Source: CAZJHD01 sp964545855 (GTDB lineage: Bacteria > Planctomycetota > UBA1135 > JACQFD01). Taken from it: a stretch of DNA of 64,000 bases. Every line of letters begins with the position of its first letter. Within the stretch, counting starts at the first letter, position 1. The stretch is taken from positions 1 to 64,000 of the forward strand of contig CAZJHD010000001.1 of NCBI GenBank assembly GCA_964545855.1, in the 5' to 3' direction. The notes beneath the pieces are model-generated. The model was not told the DNA's origin, made no database searches, and worked only from the letters and a program-made list of their open reading frames with translations. Positions 6,840 to 15,823 of this stretch are shown here, one piece after another. The position numbers were made by a program, and so were the translations under genes.

Positions 6840-8807
6840 CTACGCGTACTGCCCCCATTCGTCGAGGAGGAAGGCGAGCTCGCGCGTCAGGTCGGCGTGG
6901 CGCGTCTGCAGCGTCCGCATCTTCTCGGCGTCGCGGTAGTTCTCCTCCATCGCCATCGCGTCGACGATCTCGGCGACCTGCGTCTCGACGGCCGCGATCT
7001 GCTCCTCGAGCTGCTTCGCCTTGAAGGCGTTCCGCGGGCGGCGCGGCTCCGATTCGGCTTCCTTCGCCGTTGCCTTGCGGTCCGGCGACTGCGCGCGTGC
7101 GGCGGCGCGCCTCTCCTCTCGCTCGCGCTCCTTCGCGGCCTCGCGCTCGAGCCGATCCTTCTCCTTCTGCTCGCGCTCGCGCTCCGTCCGCAGCGCCTCC
7201 TCGCGCTCGCGCCGGCGGCGAGCGGCCCACTCGGTGTAGCTGCCGGGGAAGGACCGGACGCGTCCGTCCTCGATCTCGAGGACGCGGTCGCAGACGTTGT
7301 CGAGGAACGCGCGGTCGTGGCTCACGACGACGATCGCCCCCTCGTAGCCCTCGAGCGCCTGCTCGAGCGACTCGCGCGCGCGCAGATCGAGGTGGTTCGT
7401 CGGCTCGTCGAGGATCAGGAACGTGTGCTCCGACAGCACGAGCTTCGCGAGGAGCACCCGCGCACGCTCGCCGCCGGAGAGCGCGCGGACCTCCTTGTCG
7501 ACGTCCTCGCCGCTGAAGAGGAAGCGGCCGAGGTGGTCGCGCACCTGCTCCTCCGTCAGGTCGCGCCGGATCCCGTGGACCTCCGAGAGGATCGTCTTGT
7601 GGTCCTCGAGGCCCGTGAGCTCCTGGTCGTAGTAGCCGGGCTGCGCATTCGCGCCGATCTTGAGGAAGCCCTCCGTCGGCTGGAGCCGGCCGACGAGGCA
7701 GCGCAGGAAGGTGCTCTTCCCGGCCCCGTTGGGGCCGATCACCGCGATGCGCTCGCCGCGCAGCAGCATGCAGTCGAGGTGCTCGAAGATGGTGCGCTCG
7801 CCGAAGCGCACGGCGAGATCGCGCGTCTCGAAAGCCACCTCGCCGCCGCGCGACCCCTTGAAGCGGATCTTGGGGCCGCGCTTCTGGGACTTGGGGCCCT
7901 CGAGGCGATCCAGACGCTCCAACTTCTTCAGCCTTCCCTTGGCCTCCGCCGTGCGCTGGGAGCCCATGTTGCGCCGGATGAAGTCCATCTCCTTGTCGAT
8001 GAAGGCCTGCTGGTTCGCGACGGCGCGCCGCAGCACCTCGTCGTTCATCTCCTTCTGCTCGCGGCTCTGCGAGTAGTTGCCCTCGTAGCGGATGCACCGC
8101 CCGTGATCGAGGTCGAGGATCGCGCTCACGGTGGCGTCGAGGAACCGCCGGTCGTGGGAGATCACGAGCACGGCGCCCGGGTAGTCGTGCAGGAACGACT
8201 CGAGCCATTCGACGCCCCGGTAGTCGACGTGGTTCGTCGGCTCGTCCAGGAGCAGGAGGTCGAAGCCGGCGACGAGCACCTTCGCGAGGGCGAGACGGCT
8301 CTTCTCGCCGCCCGAGAGCCGGGACGCGGGCTCGGTCCATCGCTCGCGCGGGAACTCGAGACCCTCCAGAACCGACTCCACGCGATGCGTGTAGTCGAAG
8401 CCGCCCAGGAACTCGATGCGGTGCTGCACGTCGTCCATGCGTCGGAGCAGCTTGTCGTGGCGCGATTCGTCCGCCTCGGTGCCGAGCGCCTCGGCGATCT
8501 CGTGGAACTCCTTCTCGAGCGCGCGGAGCTCGTCGAGACCCGAGAGCGCGACGTCGAAGAGCGACGTGTCGGCCGCGAAGGTGGGCGACTGCTCGACGAC
8601 GCCGATGCGCAGGTCGCTCTTGCGATGCAGCGCGCCCTCGTCGGGGCGCTCCTCGCCGAGGATCATCCGGAAGATGGTCGTCTTGCCGGTCCCGTTCCGG
8701 CCGATGAGGCCGACCTTCTCGCCCTCCTCGACGGAGAAGGAGATGCCGCGGAAGAGCTCCCTCGAAGCGTAGCGCTTCGCGACGTTGTCGAGACCGAGGA
8801 CGCTCAT
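6840..8807 (-). CDS. ABC-F family ATPase
   Basis: The 655-residue soluble protein has two ABC cassettes joined by a linker and no membrane segments, which is the ABC-F layout (Uup/EttA/YheS type). The first cassette has Walker A GRNGTGKTT, signature LSGGEKSRLALAK and Walker B LLLLDEPTNHVD. The second has GPNGAGKST, LSGGERARVLLAK and FLILDEPTNHLD. The interdomain segment is rich in Lys and Arg. The C-terminus is a highly charged region (about 530-600) followed by a coiled coil like that of Uup. These proteins act on ribosomes to relieve stalls or give antibiotic protection. The ATG at 8807 overlaps the stop of the HD gene by 4 bases. Which subgroup it belongs to is not settled. Confidence 0.92.
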   Translation of the reverse strand: MSVLGLDNVAKRYASRELFRGISFSVEEGEKVGLIGRNGTGKTTIFRMILGEERPDEGALHRKSDLRIGVVEQSPTFAADTSLFDVALSGLDELRALEKEFHEIAEALGTEADESRHDKLLRRMDDVQHRIEFLGGFDYTHRVESVLEGLEFPRERWTEPASRLSGGEKSRLALAKVLVAGFDLLLLDEPTNHVDYRGVEWLESFLHDYPGAVLVISHDRRFLDATVSAILDLDHGRCIRYEGNYSQSREQKEMNDEVLRRAVANQQAFIDKEMDFIRRNMGSQRTAEAKGRLKKLERLDRLEGPKSQKRGPKIRFKGSRGGEVAFETRDLAVRFGERTIFEHLDCMLLRGERIAVIGPNGAGKSTFLRCLVGRLQPTEGFLKIGANAQPGYYDQELTGLEDHKTILSEVHGIRRDLTEEQVRDHLGRFLFSGEDVDKEVRALSGGERARVLLAKLVLSEHTFLILDEPTNHLDLRARESLEQALEGYEGAIVVVSHDRAFLDNVCDRVLEIEDGRVRSFPGSYTEWAARRRREREEALRTEREREQKEKDRLEREAAKEREREERRAAARAQSPDRKATAKEAESEPRRPRNAFKAKQLEEQIAAVETQVAEIVDAMAMEENYRDAEKMRTLQTRHADLTRELAFLLDEWGQYA

Positions 8808-9412
8808 CGGCCCGCCGCCTCCGGACGCGCTTCGTCGGCGGGGACGACCTCGGCGAAGGGGCGTCCCATGAGCCGCTCCAGCTCGGCGCGCTGGGCGCGC
8901 GCCTGCTCGGCGTTGCGCCGCAGCCACCGCGACTCGCCGTAGCGGACGACGAGATCTCGCTCCCGCTCCTCGAGCGGCACGACGGTCGTGTGGGCGACGC
9001 TGAAGTCGGCGACGGAGATCACCAGGTCGTCGAGCTGGAGCTCCGGGAGCGCGAGCTCGTCGAAGACGCGGCGCAGGAATCGGGGACGCACGCGCCCCTT
9101 CTCCACGACCTCCTCGAAGGAGAGCCCCCGCAGCCAGTGGGTGACGCAGCCGCGCCCGAAGGTGGCGAGCCCGCGGTGCCGGAGCATCGCGTAGCCGACC
9201 CACCCGTGGTAGCTGCCGTGCGTCCGCGACCTGCCGAAGTCGTGCAGCACGGCGCGCACGCGGATGCGCTCGCGCTCGACGCCCTGCCGTCCCTCGCGCA
9301 GGGCGTCGGCGATGCGGGTGGCGACGCCGGCGACGACGTGGGAGTGCTGCACGAAGAGCGGGCGCTCCGGCGCCTCGCGATCGAGCAGGTCCACCGCTTC
9401 CTCGTAGTTCAC
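8804..9412 (-). CDS. HD-domain phosphohydrolase-like protein
   Basis: The 202-residue protein has the HD-superfamily pattern: HSHVVAGVATRIADAL near residue 25 supplies the first histidine, VLHDFGRSRTHGSYHGWVGYAML the HD pair and following histidines, and VISVADFSVAHT a late aspartate. Such proteins are metal-dependent phosphohydrolases acting on nucleotides or similar compounds. The GTG at 9412 overlaps the Nudix stop by 4 bases, and the stop overlaps the ABC-F start by 4 bases, so the three genes are translationally coupled. The pairing with a Nudix hydrolase hints at nucleotide housekeeping. The substrate cannot be read from the sequence. Confidence 0.8.
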   Translation of the reverse strand: MNYEEAVDLLDREAPERPLFVQHSHVVAGVATRIADALREGRQGVERERIRVRAVLHDFGRSRTHGSYHGWVGYAMLRHRGLATFGRGCVTHWLRGLSFEEVVEKGRVRPRFLRRVFDELALPELQLDDLVISVADFSVAHTTVVPLEERERDLVVRYGESRWLRRNAEQARAQRAELERLMGRPFAEVVPADEARPEAAGR

Positions 9413-9858
9413 GGCCGGCTCGCGGGGGGAAGGGCTCGGAGGAACGCGAAGGCGCCGCGCGCGAGGGCGCGCAGGTTCGGATGCCGCAGCTGCTCCTCGA
9501 CGCGCGCCGGCGTCGACCAGGAGAGTTCGTCGTGCTCGTCGGAGAGAACCACGGCGGCATCGTCGACGCGTGCGAGGAAGTAGGTGACCTCCTTCGGTCG
9601 CCCCGCCTCGCGTCCTCGCGGCACGTCGTAGCGAAGCACCTGCTCGAAGCCCGGGACGAGCTGGAAACGATCGATGCCGGTCTCCTCGCGCAGCTCGCGG
9701 CAGGCGGCCGCGTAGAGGTCCTCGCCGTCGTCGACGTGCCCCTTCGGGAATCCCCAGTCTCCGCGGCGGCGGTTGCGCAGCAGGAGCATGTGATCGGCGC
9801 CGTCGACGGCGGCGACGACCACGAATCCGGAGGCGAGGATGGGAGGAGGAGGCGTCAC
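9409..9858 (-). CDS. Nudix hydrolase
   Basis: The 149-residue protein has an intact Nudix box at about residues 40-62, GHVDDGEDLYAAACRELREE followed by TGI, which matches GX5EX7REUXEEXGU. The preceding WGFPKGH is typical of the bis(5'-nucleosyl)-tetraphosphatase (Ap4A) subgroup, which cleaves diadenosine polyphosphates. Start is a GTG. It is the first gene of a three-gene coupled operon with the HD and ABC-F genes. The upstream gap to the divergent PyrK-like gene is about 140 bases and probably holds the promoters of both units. Confidence 0.9.
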   Translation of the reverse strand: MTPPPPILASGFVVVAAVDGADHMLLLRNRRRGDWGFPKGHVDDGEDLYAAACRELREETGIDRFQLVPGFEQVLRYDVPRGREAGRPKEVTYFLARVDDAAVVLSDEHDELSWSTPARVEEQLRHPNLRALARGAFAFLRALPPASRP

Positions 9859-9978
9859 GTGGGATCCGGCGGACCGGCGGGAAACGCACCAGTCTGCGGG
9901 ATCGGCGCGGCGGAGCCAATCGGCCCGTGCCGTGGCCGCATCGGCTCCCTCCGGAGGACCGGCGCGTGCACGGGAGCG

Positions 9979-9984
9979 TACACT
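9979..9984 (+). promoter_or_regulatory. Putative -10 box of the PyrK-like gene
   Basis: TACACT stands 15 bases before the ATG at 9999 in an otherwise GC-rich gap. No Shine-Dalgarno sequence is visible between it and the start, so a leader of only a few bases is suggested. Confidence 0.3.
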
Positions 9985-9998
9985 CCGCCCCGATCGTC

Positions 9999-10862
9999 AT
10001 GGCCGGACCCTGCGACGCGCTCCGCACGCGCGGCACGACGCACGCCGTCGTCGCCGCCGGATCCGACGGCGTGCGCGTCGACGTTCGCGTCCCCCCGGGC
10101 ATGCCGCACGTGCGACCGTCGCAGTTCTTCATGGTGCGGCGCGCCGATGGGGAGGGACCGCTCCTCGCGCGCCCCTTCTCGCTCTATCGACGGCGCGTGG
10201 AGGCGGAGGGCGACGTGCTCTCGTTCCTCCTCAAGGTGATGGGGCCCGGCACGCAGGCGCTCTCGCGGCTCGCGGCCGGAGACGGCGTCGACCTCGTGGG
10301 ACCGCTCGGTCGCGGCTTCCCCGACGTGGAGCCCGGCGAGCGTCTCGCCTGCGTCGCCGGCGGCGTCGGGATCGCGACGTTCCCGTTGGTCTTCGAAGCG
10401 GCGAGCGCGCGCGGCGCACGGCCCGGCGACCTGACGCTCTGCTTCGGCGCCGCGCGGGCGTCCCTCCTCTACGAGATCGAGACCTACGCCGCGGCGGGCG
10501 TCCGCGTCCGCGCCGCCACGGACGACGGATCGCCGGCGCCGGGTCGCATCGCCACGCGGCGCGGCACGGCCCTGGATCTGCTGCGCGAGGAGTGCGCCGA
10601 TCCAGCGCGCCGTCCCCACCGCGTCTTCGCCTGCGGTCCCGAGCGGATGCTGGAGGCAGTGTCGGCCTTCTGCCGCACGGAGGGAGTGCCGGGCTGGCTC
10701 TCCCTCGAGACGCGCATGGGGTGCGGCACGGGAGTCTGCAACGTCTGCGCCGTGCCCGTGAGGCCGTCGACCAACGGTGGATGGCCCGTGGCGAAGGCCT
10801 GCCGCGAGGGTCCCGTGTTCCGTGTCGACGACCTCGTGCTGAGCGAGCCGCACCAGCTCTGA
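9999..10862 (+). CDS. PyrK-like ferredoxin-reductase-type flavoprotein
   Basis: The 287-residue protein has the layout of the electron-transfer subunit of dihydroorotate dehydrogenase B. The N-terminal FAD domain has the RPFSLYR motif near residue 57, the NAD-binding domain has VAGGVGIATFPLV, and the C-terminus has a [2Fe-2S] cysteine cluster in MGCGTGVCNVCAVP plus KACREGPVF. In known systems it passes electrons from the PyrD flavin to NAD. No pyrD is adjacent, so pairing is inferred; a related NADH-linked reductase is the alternative. ATG 9999 is chosen because an upstream frame to 9927 adds only unstructured sequence. The neighbours on both sides are on the opposite strand, so it is probably transcribed alone. 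Confidence 0.85.
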   Translation: MAGPCDALRTRGTTHAVVAAGSDGVRVDVRVPPGMPHVRPSQFFMVRRADGEGPLLARPFSLYRRRVEAEGDVLSFLLKVMGPGTQALSRLAAGDGVDLVGPLGRGFPDVEPGERLACVAGGVGIATFPLVFEAASARGARPGDLTLCFGAARASLLYEIETYAAAGVRVRAATDDGSPAPGRIATRRGTALDLLREECADPARRPHRVFACGPERMLEAVSAFCRTEGVPGWLSLETRMGCGTGVCNVCAVPVRPSTNGGWPVAKACREGPVFRVDDLVLSEPHQL

Positions 10863-10877
10863 CGCGCCGCGGTCCTT

Positions 10878-13004
10878 TCAGGGTCGTTCCAGCATCGAGC
10901 GGACCTGCTCGGCGAGCGGATGGTCCGGCGCCTCGGCGAGGGCCCGTTCCAGCTCCGTGTGCCCCTCGAGTCTCCGGCCGATCCCGAGGAGCGCCGATCC
11001 AAGCTCGAACCGCACGTCGACATCGCCAGGGGCGAGGTCGAGCGCGCGCCGCAGGCTCGTGACACCGGCATCGGGAGAGCCCCGCGCGAGCTGGAGACGG
11101 CCCAGGGCCGCGTGCGTCGCGGCGGCTCCGGGGGCGAGATCGGCGGCGCGCTGCAGCTCCGGGAGCGCGGCGTCGGGCTGGCCCGTCGCGAAGAGCGCGC
11201 AGCCGAGGAAGTAGCGCGCATCGGCGTTCGTCGGCTCCAGGTCGACGGCGGTTCGCAGCTCCAGGACGGCGGCGTCGTGGGCGCCCCGTCCGTAGAGGAG
11301 GCGCCCCAGGTTGAAGCGGGCGCGGCCGAAGTTGGGACGCAGATCGACGGCGCGGCGCAGCTCCCGCTCCGCGCGGTCGACGTCGCCGAGCGCCGCCGCC
11401 GCGACGCCGGCGAGCACCGCCGCGTGCTCGTTCGTCGGGTACTCCTCCGACACCTGCTGGCCGATGCTGAGCGCCTCCTCCGCGCGGCCCCGGATCAGGT
11501 GGATCCACGCGAGCCCGAGGTGCGCCTGGATCACGTCCTCGCTCGACACGAAAACGCGGTCGCGCAGCGAGCGGTCGATGGTGCGCGCGTAGGCCTCGAA
11601 GGCGACGTCGAGCTCGGCCGGGTCGCCGGTCCGCTCGTAGCGCTCCATCGCGATGCGTCCGAGAGCCCGGTGCACGGCGGCGCAGTCGGGGGAGTCGACG
11701 GCCGACCGTCCGAAGAGGGTCTCCTCCGTGCGCCAGACGGGCACGCGCTCGGCGGTTCGCCACGCGAAGGCGGTGGCGACGACGACGACGATCGCGGCGG
11801 CGGCCCAGGGCGCGCGGCGCGCCAGGGCGGCGGCGATCCAGCCGGCGAGGAGCGCCCAGCCGAGGCTCGGCACGTAGAGGAAGCGCTCGGCGAACGGGAA
11901 GTACCCGAGGCTGCTCGGCCGCACGACCATCGGCAGGATCGTCAGCGTGACGAACGCCGCGAAGGCGAGCGGTGCGCGAAGGCCGCTCCGGCGCAGCGAT
12001 CCGAGGGCGAGGGCCGCGAGCGCCGCCGCCCAGAGTCCGCAGAGACCGAAGGCGAGGAGGATCTCGGCGCCGAGGGGCTCGAGGTCGACGCGGAGCGTGC
12101 GGAAGGCGTTCAGGCCGAAGGGCTCGAAGAGCTTTCCCAAGTGTCCGGCGAAGAGCTCGAAGGGGAGCGTCGTGCTCCGCCAGGCCGGCAGCCCGAACCA
12201 GGTCTGCCGGATCCCGAAGCCGGCGTCGAGGCCGTAGACGCGCATGCGCAGCGCGAGGTACGCGACGAGGGCGAGGGCGTAGCCGGCGTAGGGGAGGAGC
12301 CGCGGCCGCAGCGGCCGGCGCGACAGCAGCAGGTCGGCGACGAGGATCGCCGCGGGGATCCCCAGGGCGGATTCCTTCGAGAGGAACGAGAGGAGCGCCA
12401 GGAGCGCCGTCGCGCCCGAGAGGATCGCGGCGCGTCCCCGGCGTCCCGGAGTCCCCGCCGCGTCTCCGGCCGCGAGGCAGGCGAGGGCGGCGGCGAGCGC
12501 GAAGGTGGCGGCGACGGCGTCGACCATGCCGCTCACCCAGGCGACGGTCTCCGTGTGGACGGGCGTGAGACCGAAGAGCGCCGCCGCCGCGAGCGCGCCC
12601 GCCGGAGGCAGGAAGCGCCGCGCGAGCGCGAAGAGGAGAGCCGTCGCCGCCAGGTGGAAGGCGAGCGCGAGCGCGTGGAAGACGGCGGGGTCCTCGCCGC
12701 CGATCGCGTGCCCCGTCGCCAGGACCGCCGTCATCACGGGCCGGTAGAAGGGCACCCGGTCCGCATCGGCGGGGTTGTAGGCGCTCGCCCAGAAGGAGCG
12801 GGTGAGCCAGTCCCCGGCGTTCGAGAAGCTGCGGATGGCCGGGTTTCCCTCCACGAGCGCGCGGTCGTCATAGACGAAGCCGTTGCGGAGGACACCGCCA
12901 TAGGCGCCCGCGATGATGGCGAGGATCGCCACGAGCGCCCCGGCGAGCTTCGAGCCCGAGATGCCTCGGGGGGGCGCAGCGGGCGTCGCGGGATCGATGG
13001 CCAC
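10878..13004 (-). CDS. TMTC-like membrane protein with TPR tail
   Basis: The 708-residue protein begins with a large polytopic membrane domain (about residues 15-425, roughly ten or more hydrophobic segments). The first periplasmic loop contains VYDDRALVEGNP, and a later segment reads LTPVHTETVAWVSG. Both recur in bacterial relatives of the TMTC/PMT-like glycosyltransferases. The C-terminal 250 residues are tetratricopeptide repeats, for example LGRLLYGRGAHDAAVLELR and RYFLGCALFATGQPDAALPE. By family it may transfer a lipid-linked sugar to envelope proteins, but no acceptor is shown. The start is a GTG (13004), with TAGAAA ending 8 bases before it. A long structured gap precedes it. Confidence 0.75.
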   Translation of the reverse strand: MAIDPATPAAPPRGISGSKLAGALVAILAIIAGAYGGVLRNGFVYDDRALVEGNPAIRSFSNAGDWLTRSFWASAYNPADADRVPFYRPVMTAVLATGHAIGGEDPAVFHALALAFHLAATALLFALARRFLPPAGALAAAALFGLTPVHTETVAWVSGMVDAVAATFALAAALACLAAGDAAGTPGRRGRAAILSGATALLALLSFLSKESALGIPAAILVADLLLSRRPLRPRLLPYAGYALALVAYLALRMRVYGLDAGFGIRQTWFGLPAWRSTTLPFELFAGHLGKLFEPFGLNAFRTLRVDLEPLGAEILLAFGLCGLWAAALAALALGSLRRSGLRAPLAFAAFVTLTILPMVVRPSSLGYFPFAERFLYVPSLGWALLAGWIAAALARRAPWAAAAIVVVVATAFAWRTAERVPVWRTEETLFGRSAVDSPDCAAVHRALGRIAMERYERTGDPAELDVAFEAYARTIDRSLRDRVFVSSEDVIQAHLGLAWIHLIRGRAEEALSIGQQVSEEYPTNEHAAVLAGVAAAALGDVDRAERELRRAVDLRPNFGRARFNLGRLLYGRGAHDAAVLELRTAVDLEPTNADARYFLGCALFATGQPDAALPELQRAADLAPGAAATHAALGRLQLARGSPDAGVTSLRRALDLAPGDVDVRFELGSALLGIGRRLEGHTELERALAEAPDHPLAEQVRSMLERP

Positions 13005-13055
13005 GGACCGCTTTCTACCCGGTCGCCCGGCCGTCCTCAGGAGCGCCGTCCCCGG

Positions 13056-13092
13056 AAACGAACAGAGCCGGACGTCCTTGCGGACGCCCGGC
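13056..13092 (-). terminator. Intrinsic terminator-like hairpin
   Basis: On the minus strand an 11-base-pair stem with one mismatch (13092-13082 with 13077-13067) and a 4-base loop is followed by TCTGTTCGTTT, the closest thing to a U-tract in the area. It lies about 50 bases before the start of the TMTC-like gene and could end transcription from the metalloprotease gene. Confidence 0.55.
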
Positions 13093-13275
13093 CCCTGAGG
13101 GAGCCCATGGGGATCTCACGGGCTCCTACCTGGCTCCCGGATCCTCGCTTGGAAGCATGGACCCGAGAGGTTGGTGCGACGGTGCATCGAGGACCGAGCA
13201 CCTCTGGCCGTTCGACCGGAAGGCTCGGAGAGGAGCCCGTACGGACCTCACGGGCGTGGAGAGAAGTGTTTGTGA

Positions 13276-13316
13276 GAGTGCCCGCGAAGGCGTGGCGGAC
13301 GCCCGCGCGGGCACTC
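13276..13316. repeat. Two-tier hairpin
   Basis: An 11-base-pair outer stem (13276-13286 with 13306-13316) and a 5-base-pair inner stem (13289-13293 with 13299-13303) are separated by a 2x2 internal loop and capped by GGCGG. It lies about 80 bases after the metalloprotease stop on the minus strand. Confidence 0.6.
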
Positions 13317-13394
13317 GACGTGGAACGCTTCAGAGGGAGCAGCGGCGGCTCGCTCGGATCGGGAACGAGCCGCCCACCCCAAGACGATCATCCG

Positions 13395-15017
13395 TCAGGG
13401 AACCGAGACGACGAGGAGGTTCGACGCGGGGAGCGGGAACACCACGTTCAGCAGGTCGATCGTCACCGTCTGGAAGAACACCGCTCCGTGGAACGTCGGC
13501 GGCACCGGCACGACGGTCGAGGAGATGCCGTTGGCGCCCGTCGCCGGCGGGATGTCCAGGAAGTTCAGGTCGCCGCAGCCGCCGATCGACATCGTGAAGT
13601 AGGGGAGCGCGTTCACCACCGAGAAGCACTGGCTGTAGCCCGGGAGCGGCGTCTGGCCGGGCTGGGGCGACGCGTAGTACAGCGTGAAGTTCGTGCCCGA
13701 GGCGGGAGTCGTCGTGCTCGCGAACACGATGTTCGACGCGGCCAGAGTGATCGTGACGTTCACGGTGTTGCTCGTGCCCGCCAGCGAGGAGGCCTTGACG
13801 CCCACCGTTCCCACCTCGTTCGGCGGCGGATTGAAGGGCAGGTTGATCGTCGTGTCGTTGACGATCGTGAAGTCCTGCGTCGTGTAGAGCTTCGTGCCGA
13901 CCTGGACGATCGTGACGCCGGTGAGGCTGGTGCCGGTGATCGTGAGGACGGGGATGAAGTTCGAAGCGATCGCGATCGGGTCCGGCGAGATCGACGTGAT
14001 GACCGGCGTCGCCGGAGCCGAGCCGAGGGCGAAGGGGAACGGCGCCGACTTGTTGGCCTGCGTCGAGCTCGACCCGCTGTTGCGCACGGCGATGTCGCCG
14101 GCAGCCACGCCGCTCGGGATGGACACCGTGATGGTCGTGCCCCCTCCCGTCGAGGCGAGGTTGCTCACCGTGATCGGCTGTGTCGGGAAGGTGGACGTCG
14201 CGCCGCCCGTGTTGCGGGTGAACCAGACCTGGTTTCCGGTCGCCGAGAAGTTCACGCCGGAGATCGTGATGACGCCGCCGATGGAGAGGTTCCCCGTGAC
14301 GGAGTTGATCTTCGGCTTGGTGCCCGACTTCGCTCCGTAGATGGCCTGCACGCCCGCGACGTCGTCCGCCTCGATGGAGCGGAGGAAGAAGGAGCCCGAC
14401 GGGCTCGTCCCGGCGAACATCGTCGTGCCGCCGACGCCGCTGTGCCCGAGGCCGAGAGCGTGGCCGAACTCGTGGCACGCGATGCCCTGGATGTCGACGC
14501 GGTTGCTGCCGGTCTCGTTGGCCGGGCCGTCCTGCCAGTTCCAGTTGTTGTTCGCCGAGTCGTCGAAGACCATCGTCCAGCCGGCATTCGTCGAGCTGGT
14601 GACGGCGAAGACGCCGTTCCCGAGGAAGCCACCGGCCTTCACGACGGACGAGGTGTTGCCGCCGAAGTTCGGCGTGGTGCCCTCGTAGATCCAGTCGAAG
14701 TTGGAGTTGCCGCTGCCGAGATTGCCGGGCTGGAAGGGGTCGCCGTTGCCGTTCCCGCCGCGGAGTTCCGAGTTCCACTCGACGGCGCCCTTCCAGAGCG
14801 CCATGGCGGCTCCCGTGGAGCCGGGGAAGTTGGCGTCGGCTGCGAGATTGTTGTTCGCGTTCGGATCGGCGAACGACGTGGGGTTCACCTGGAACCCGGT
14901 TTCGTTGCCGGCGAGGCTCGTGCCGAGGAGCGAGAAGCCGATCGAGGAGCGGGGGAACGCTCCGATGGCTGCCGCGGCGACGAGCGCCGCAGGGAGGAGG
15001 ATGCGAGAGAGCTTCAT
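13395..15017 (-). CDS. Secreted matrixin-like metalloprotease with IPT repeats
   Basis: The 540-residue protein starts with a signal peptide (MKLSRILLPAALVAAAAIGA). The protease domain carries the metzincin zinc site HEFGHALGLGH at residues 182-192, followed by a methionine (GTTMF, about 200) in the Met-turn position, so a matrixin (M10) fold is likely. From about 235 to 435 there are two IPT/TIG-like immunoglobulin repeats (KINSVTGNLSIGGVITISGV and PVITSISPDPIAIASN). The last 100 residues form an extra beta-rich domain with one cysteine pair. No propeptide cysteine switch is obvious. ATG 15017 is preceded by AGGA at good spacing. It follows the small secreted gene at 15103 by 85 bases, probably in one transcript. 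Confidence 0.8.
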   Translation of the reverse strand: MKLSRILLPAALVAAAAIGAFPRSSIGFSLLGTSLAGNETGFQVNPTSFADPNANNNLAADANFPGSTGAAMALWKGAVEWNSELRGGNGNGDPFQPGNLGSGNSNFDWIYEGTTPNFGGNTSSVVKAGGFLGNGVFAVTSSTNAGWTMVFDDSANNNWNWQDGPANETGSNRVDIQGIACHEFGHALGLGHSGVGGTTMFAGTSPSGSFFLRSIEADDVAGVQAIYGAKSGTKPKINSVTGNLSIGGVITISGVNFSATGNQVWFTRNTGGATSTFPTQPITVSNLASTGGGTTITVSIPSGVAAGDIAVRNSGSSSTQANKSAPFPFALGSAPATPVITSISPDPIAIASNFIPVLTITGTSLTGVTIVQVGTKLYTTQDFTIVNDTTINLPFNPPPNEVGTVGVKASSLAGTSNTVNVTITLAASNIVFASTTTPASGTNFTLYYASPQPGQTPLPGYSQCFSVVNALPYFTMSIGGCGDLNFLDIPPATGANGISSTVVPVPPTFHGAVFFQTVTIDLLNVVFPLPASNLLVVSVP

Positions 15018-15102
15018 GGATTCCTGGTTCGTGTTCGGTTCTCGATGAATTCGTGGGGGGTCGCGAAGAGCGCACCTCGCAGCGAGGCGCGTCGGATCGG
15101 CG

Positions 15103-15648
15103 CTACTTGGTGCGGCGGATCTCGGCGAGTTCCGCGGCGACTTGCTTGCGGAGATCGCTCGCGAGGACGTTCTTCTCCACCGCGAACCCCTCGCCCTTGC
15201 CGATCACCACGTCGCCCTTGGGGCCGGACTCGACGCGAAAAACTCCGCCCTGCGCCGCCATCAGCGAATGGAGTCCCGTGCGGCCTCCCCATGCGCTCTT
15301 CACCGCGACGGAGAAGAAGAGACCGCTCGTTCCGACGCGCGTCTCGCTCTCGGCGGGCATCTCGCTCACGGGGTTCTTGTCGGATCCGAGATAGGTGATC
15401 TCGTGGATCACTTGACCGCCGCGGATCAGGTCTTCTCCCTGGATCTTCACGGTCGTGAAGTCGGGGTCGACCTCGAAGCCCTCCAGTGGGCCCGTCCAGA
15501 CGTTCTTCTCGAGGACCGTTCCGATCACGCCCGAGTCGGTTCGCTCGAGCATCTCGCGGAGGGTCAGGTGGACGATCGACGCCGTCGCGAGCGAAACCGC
15601 CGCGAGGCTGAAGATCACGAGGGCAGACAGAGTGCGACTTCGATTCAA
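15103..15648 (-). CDS. Secreted protein of unknown function
   Basis: The protein has about 181 residues from a TTG start at 15648, which has GGAG 8 bases upstream; a second TTG at 15663 would add five residues. The N-terminus (RTLSALVIFSLAAVSLATA) is a signal peptide or anchor. The rest is mixed alpha/beta with no recognised motif. The C-terminal third (VAVKSAWGGRTGLHSLMAAQ, then FRVESGPKGDVVIGKGEGFA) is glycine-rich and ends in a charged helix. The gene is followed by the matrixin-like gene and may belong with it, but no function is assigned. Confidence 0.7.
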   Translation of the reverse strand: MNRSRTLSALVIFSLAAVSLATASIVHLTLREMLERTDSGVIGTVLEKNVWTGPLEGFEVDPDFTTVKIQGEDLIRGGQVIHEITYLGSDKNPVSEMPAESETRVGTSGLFFSVAVKSAWGGRTGLHSLMAAQGGVFRVESGPKGDVVIGKGEGFAVEKNVLASDLRKQVAAELAEIRRTK

Positions 15649-15763
15649 GACAGGAGCTCCCAAAGGGCTACGAGAGAGAGGGAGGGTGTTTGGTAGGGCT
15701 CGGGTGAAGCCCCGGCGGCGCCGGGCCGCTGCAACCCCTTGGAGGGTGCGGAGCAGGGTGAAT

Positions 15764-15787
15764 GTTCCCTCGGAGTCTACCTCCGAG
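15764..15787 (-). terminator. Hairpin in the leader of the secreted-protein gene
   Basis: CTCGGAG (15769-15775) pairs perfectly with CTCCGAG (15781-15787) around a 5-base loop. It lies in the 260-base gap upstream of the gene that starts at 15648. There is no U-tract, so it may be a leader structure rather than a terminator. Confidence 0.3.
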
Positions 15788-15823
15788 CGCAGGGCAAGGA
15801 GGCGAGGGGCGCGGCGACAGTCG

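Larger units (their letters stand above)
13005..13394 (-). other. Structured 390-base gap between co-directional genes
   Basis: No convincing gene is present. Read on the minus strand, the gap holds three strong hairpins in order (13316-13276, then 13126-13100 or its alternative, then 13092-13067 with a T-rich tail). The second hairpin has two mutually exclusive partners: 99-105 (of 131xx numbering, GGGAGCC at 13099-13105) can pair with 13132-13138, or 13100-13106 with 13120-13126. This could be the 3' end of the metalloprotease mRNA, or an attenuator-like leader of the TMTC-like gene. Confidence 0.5.
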
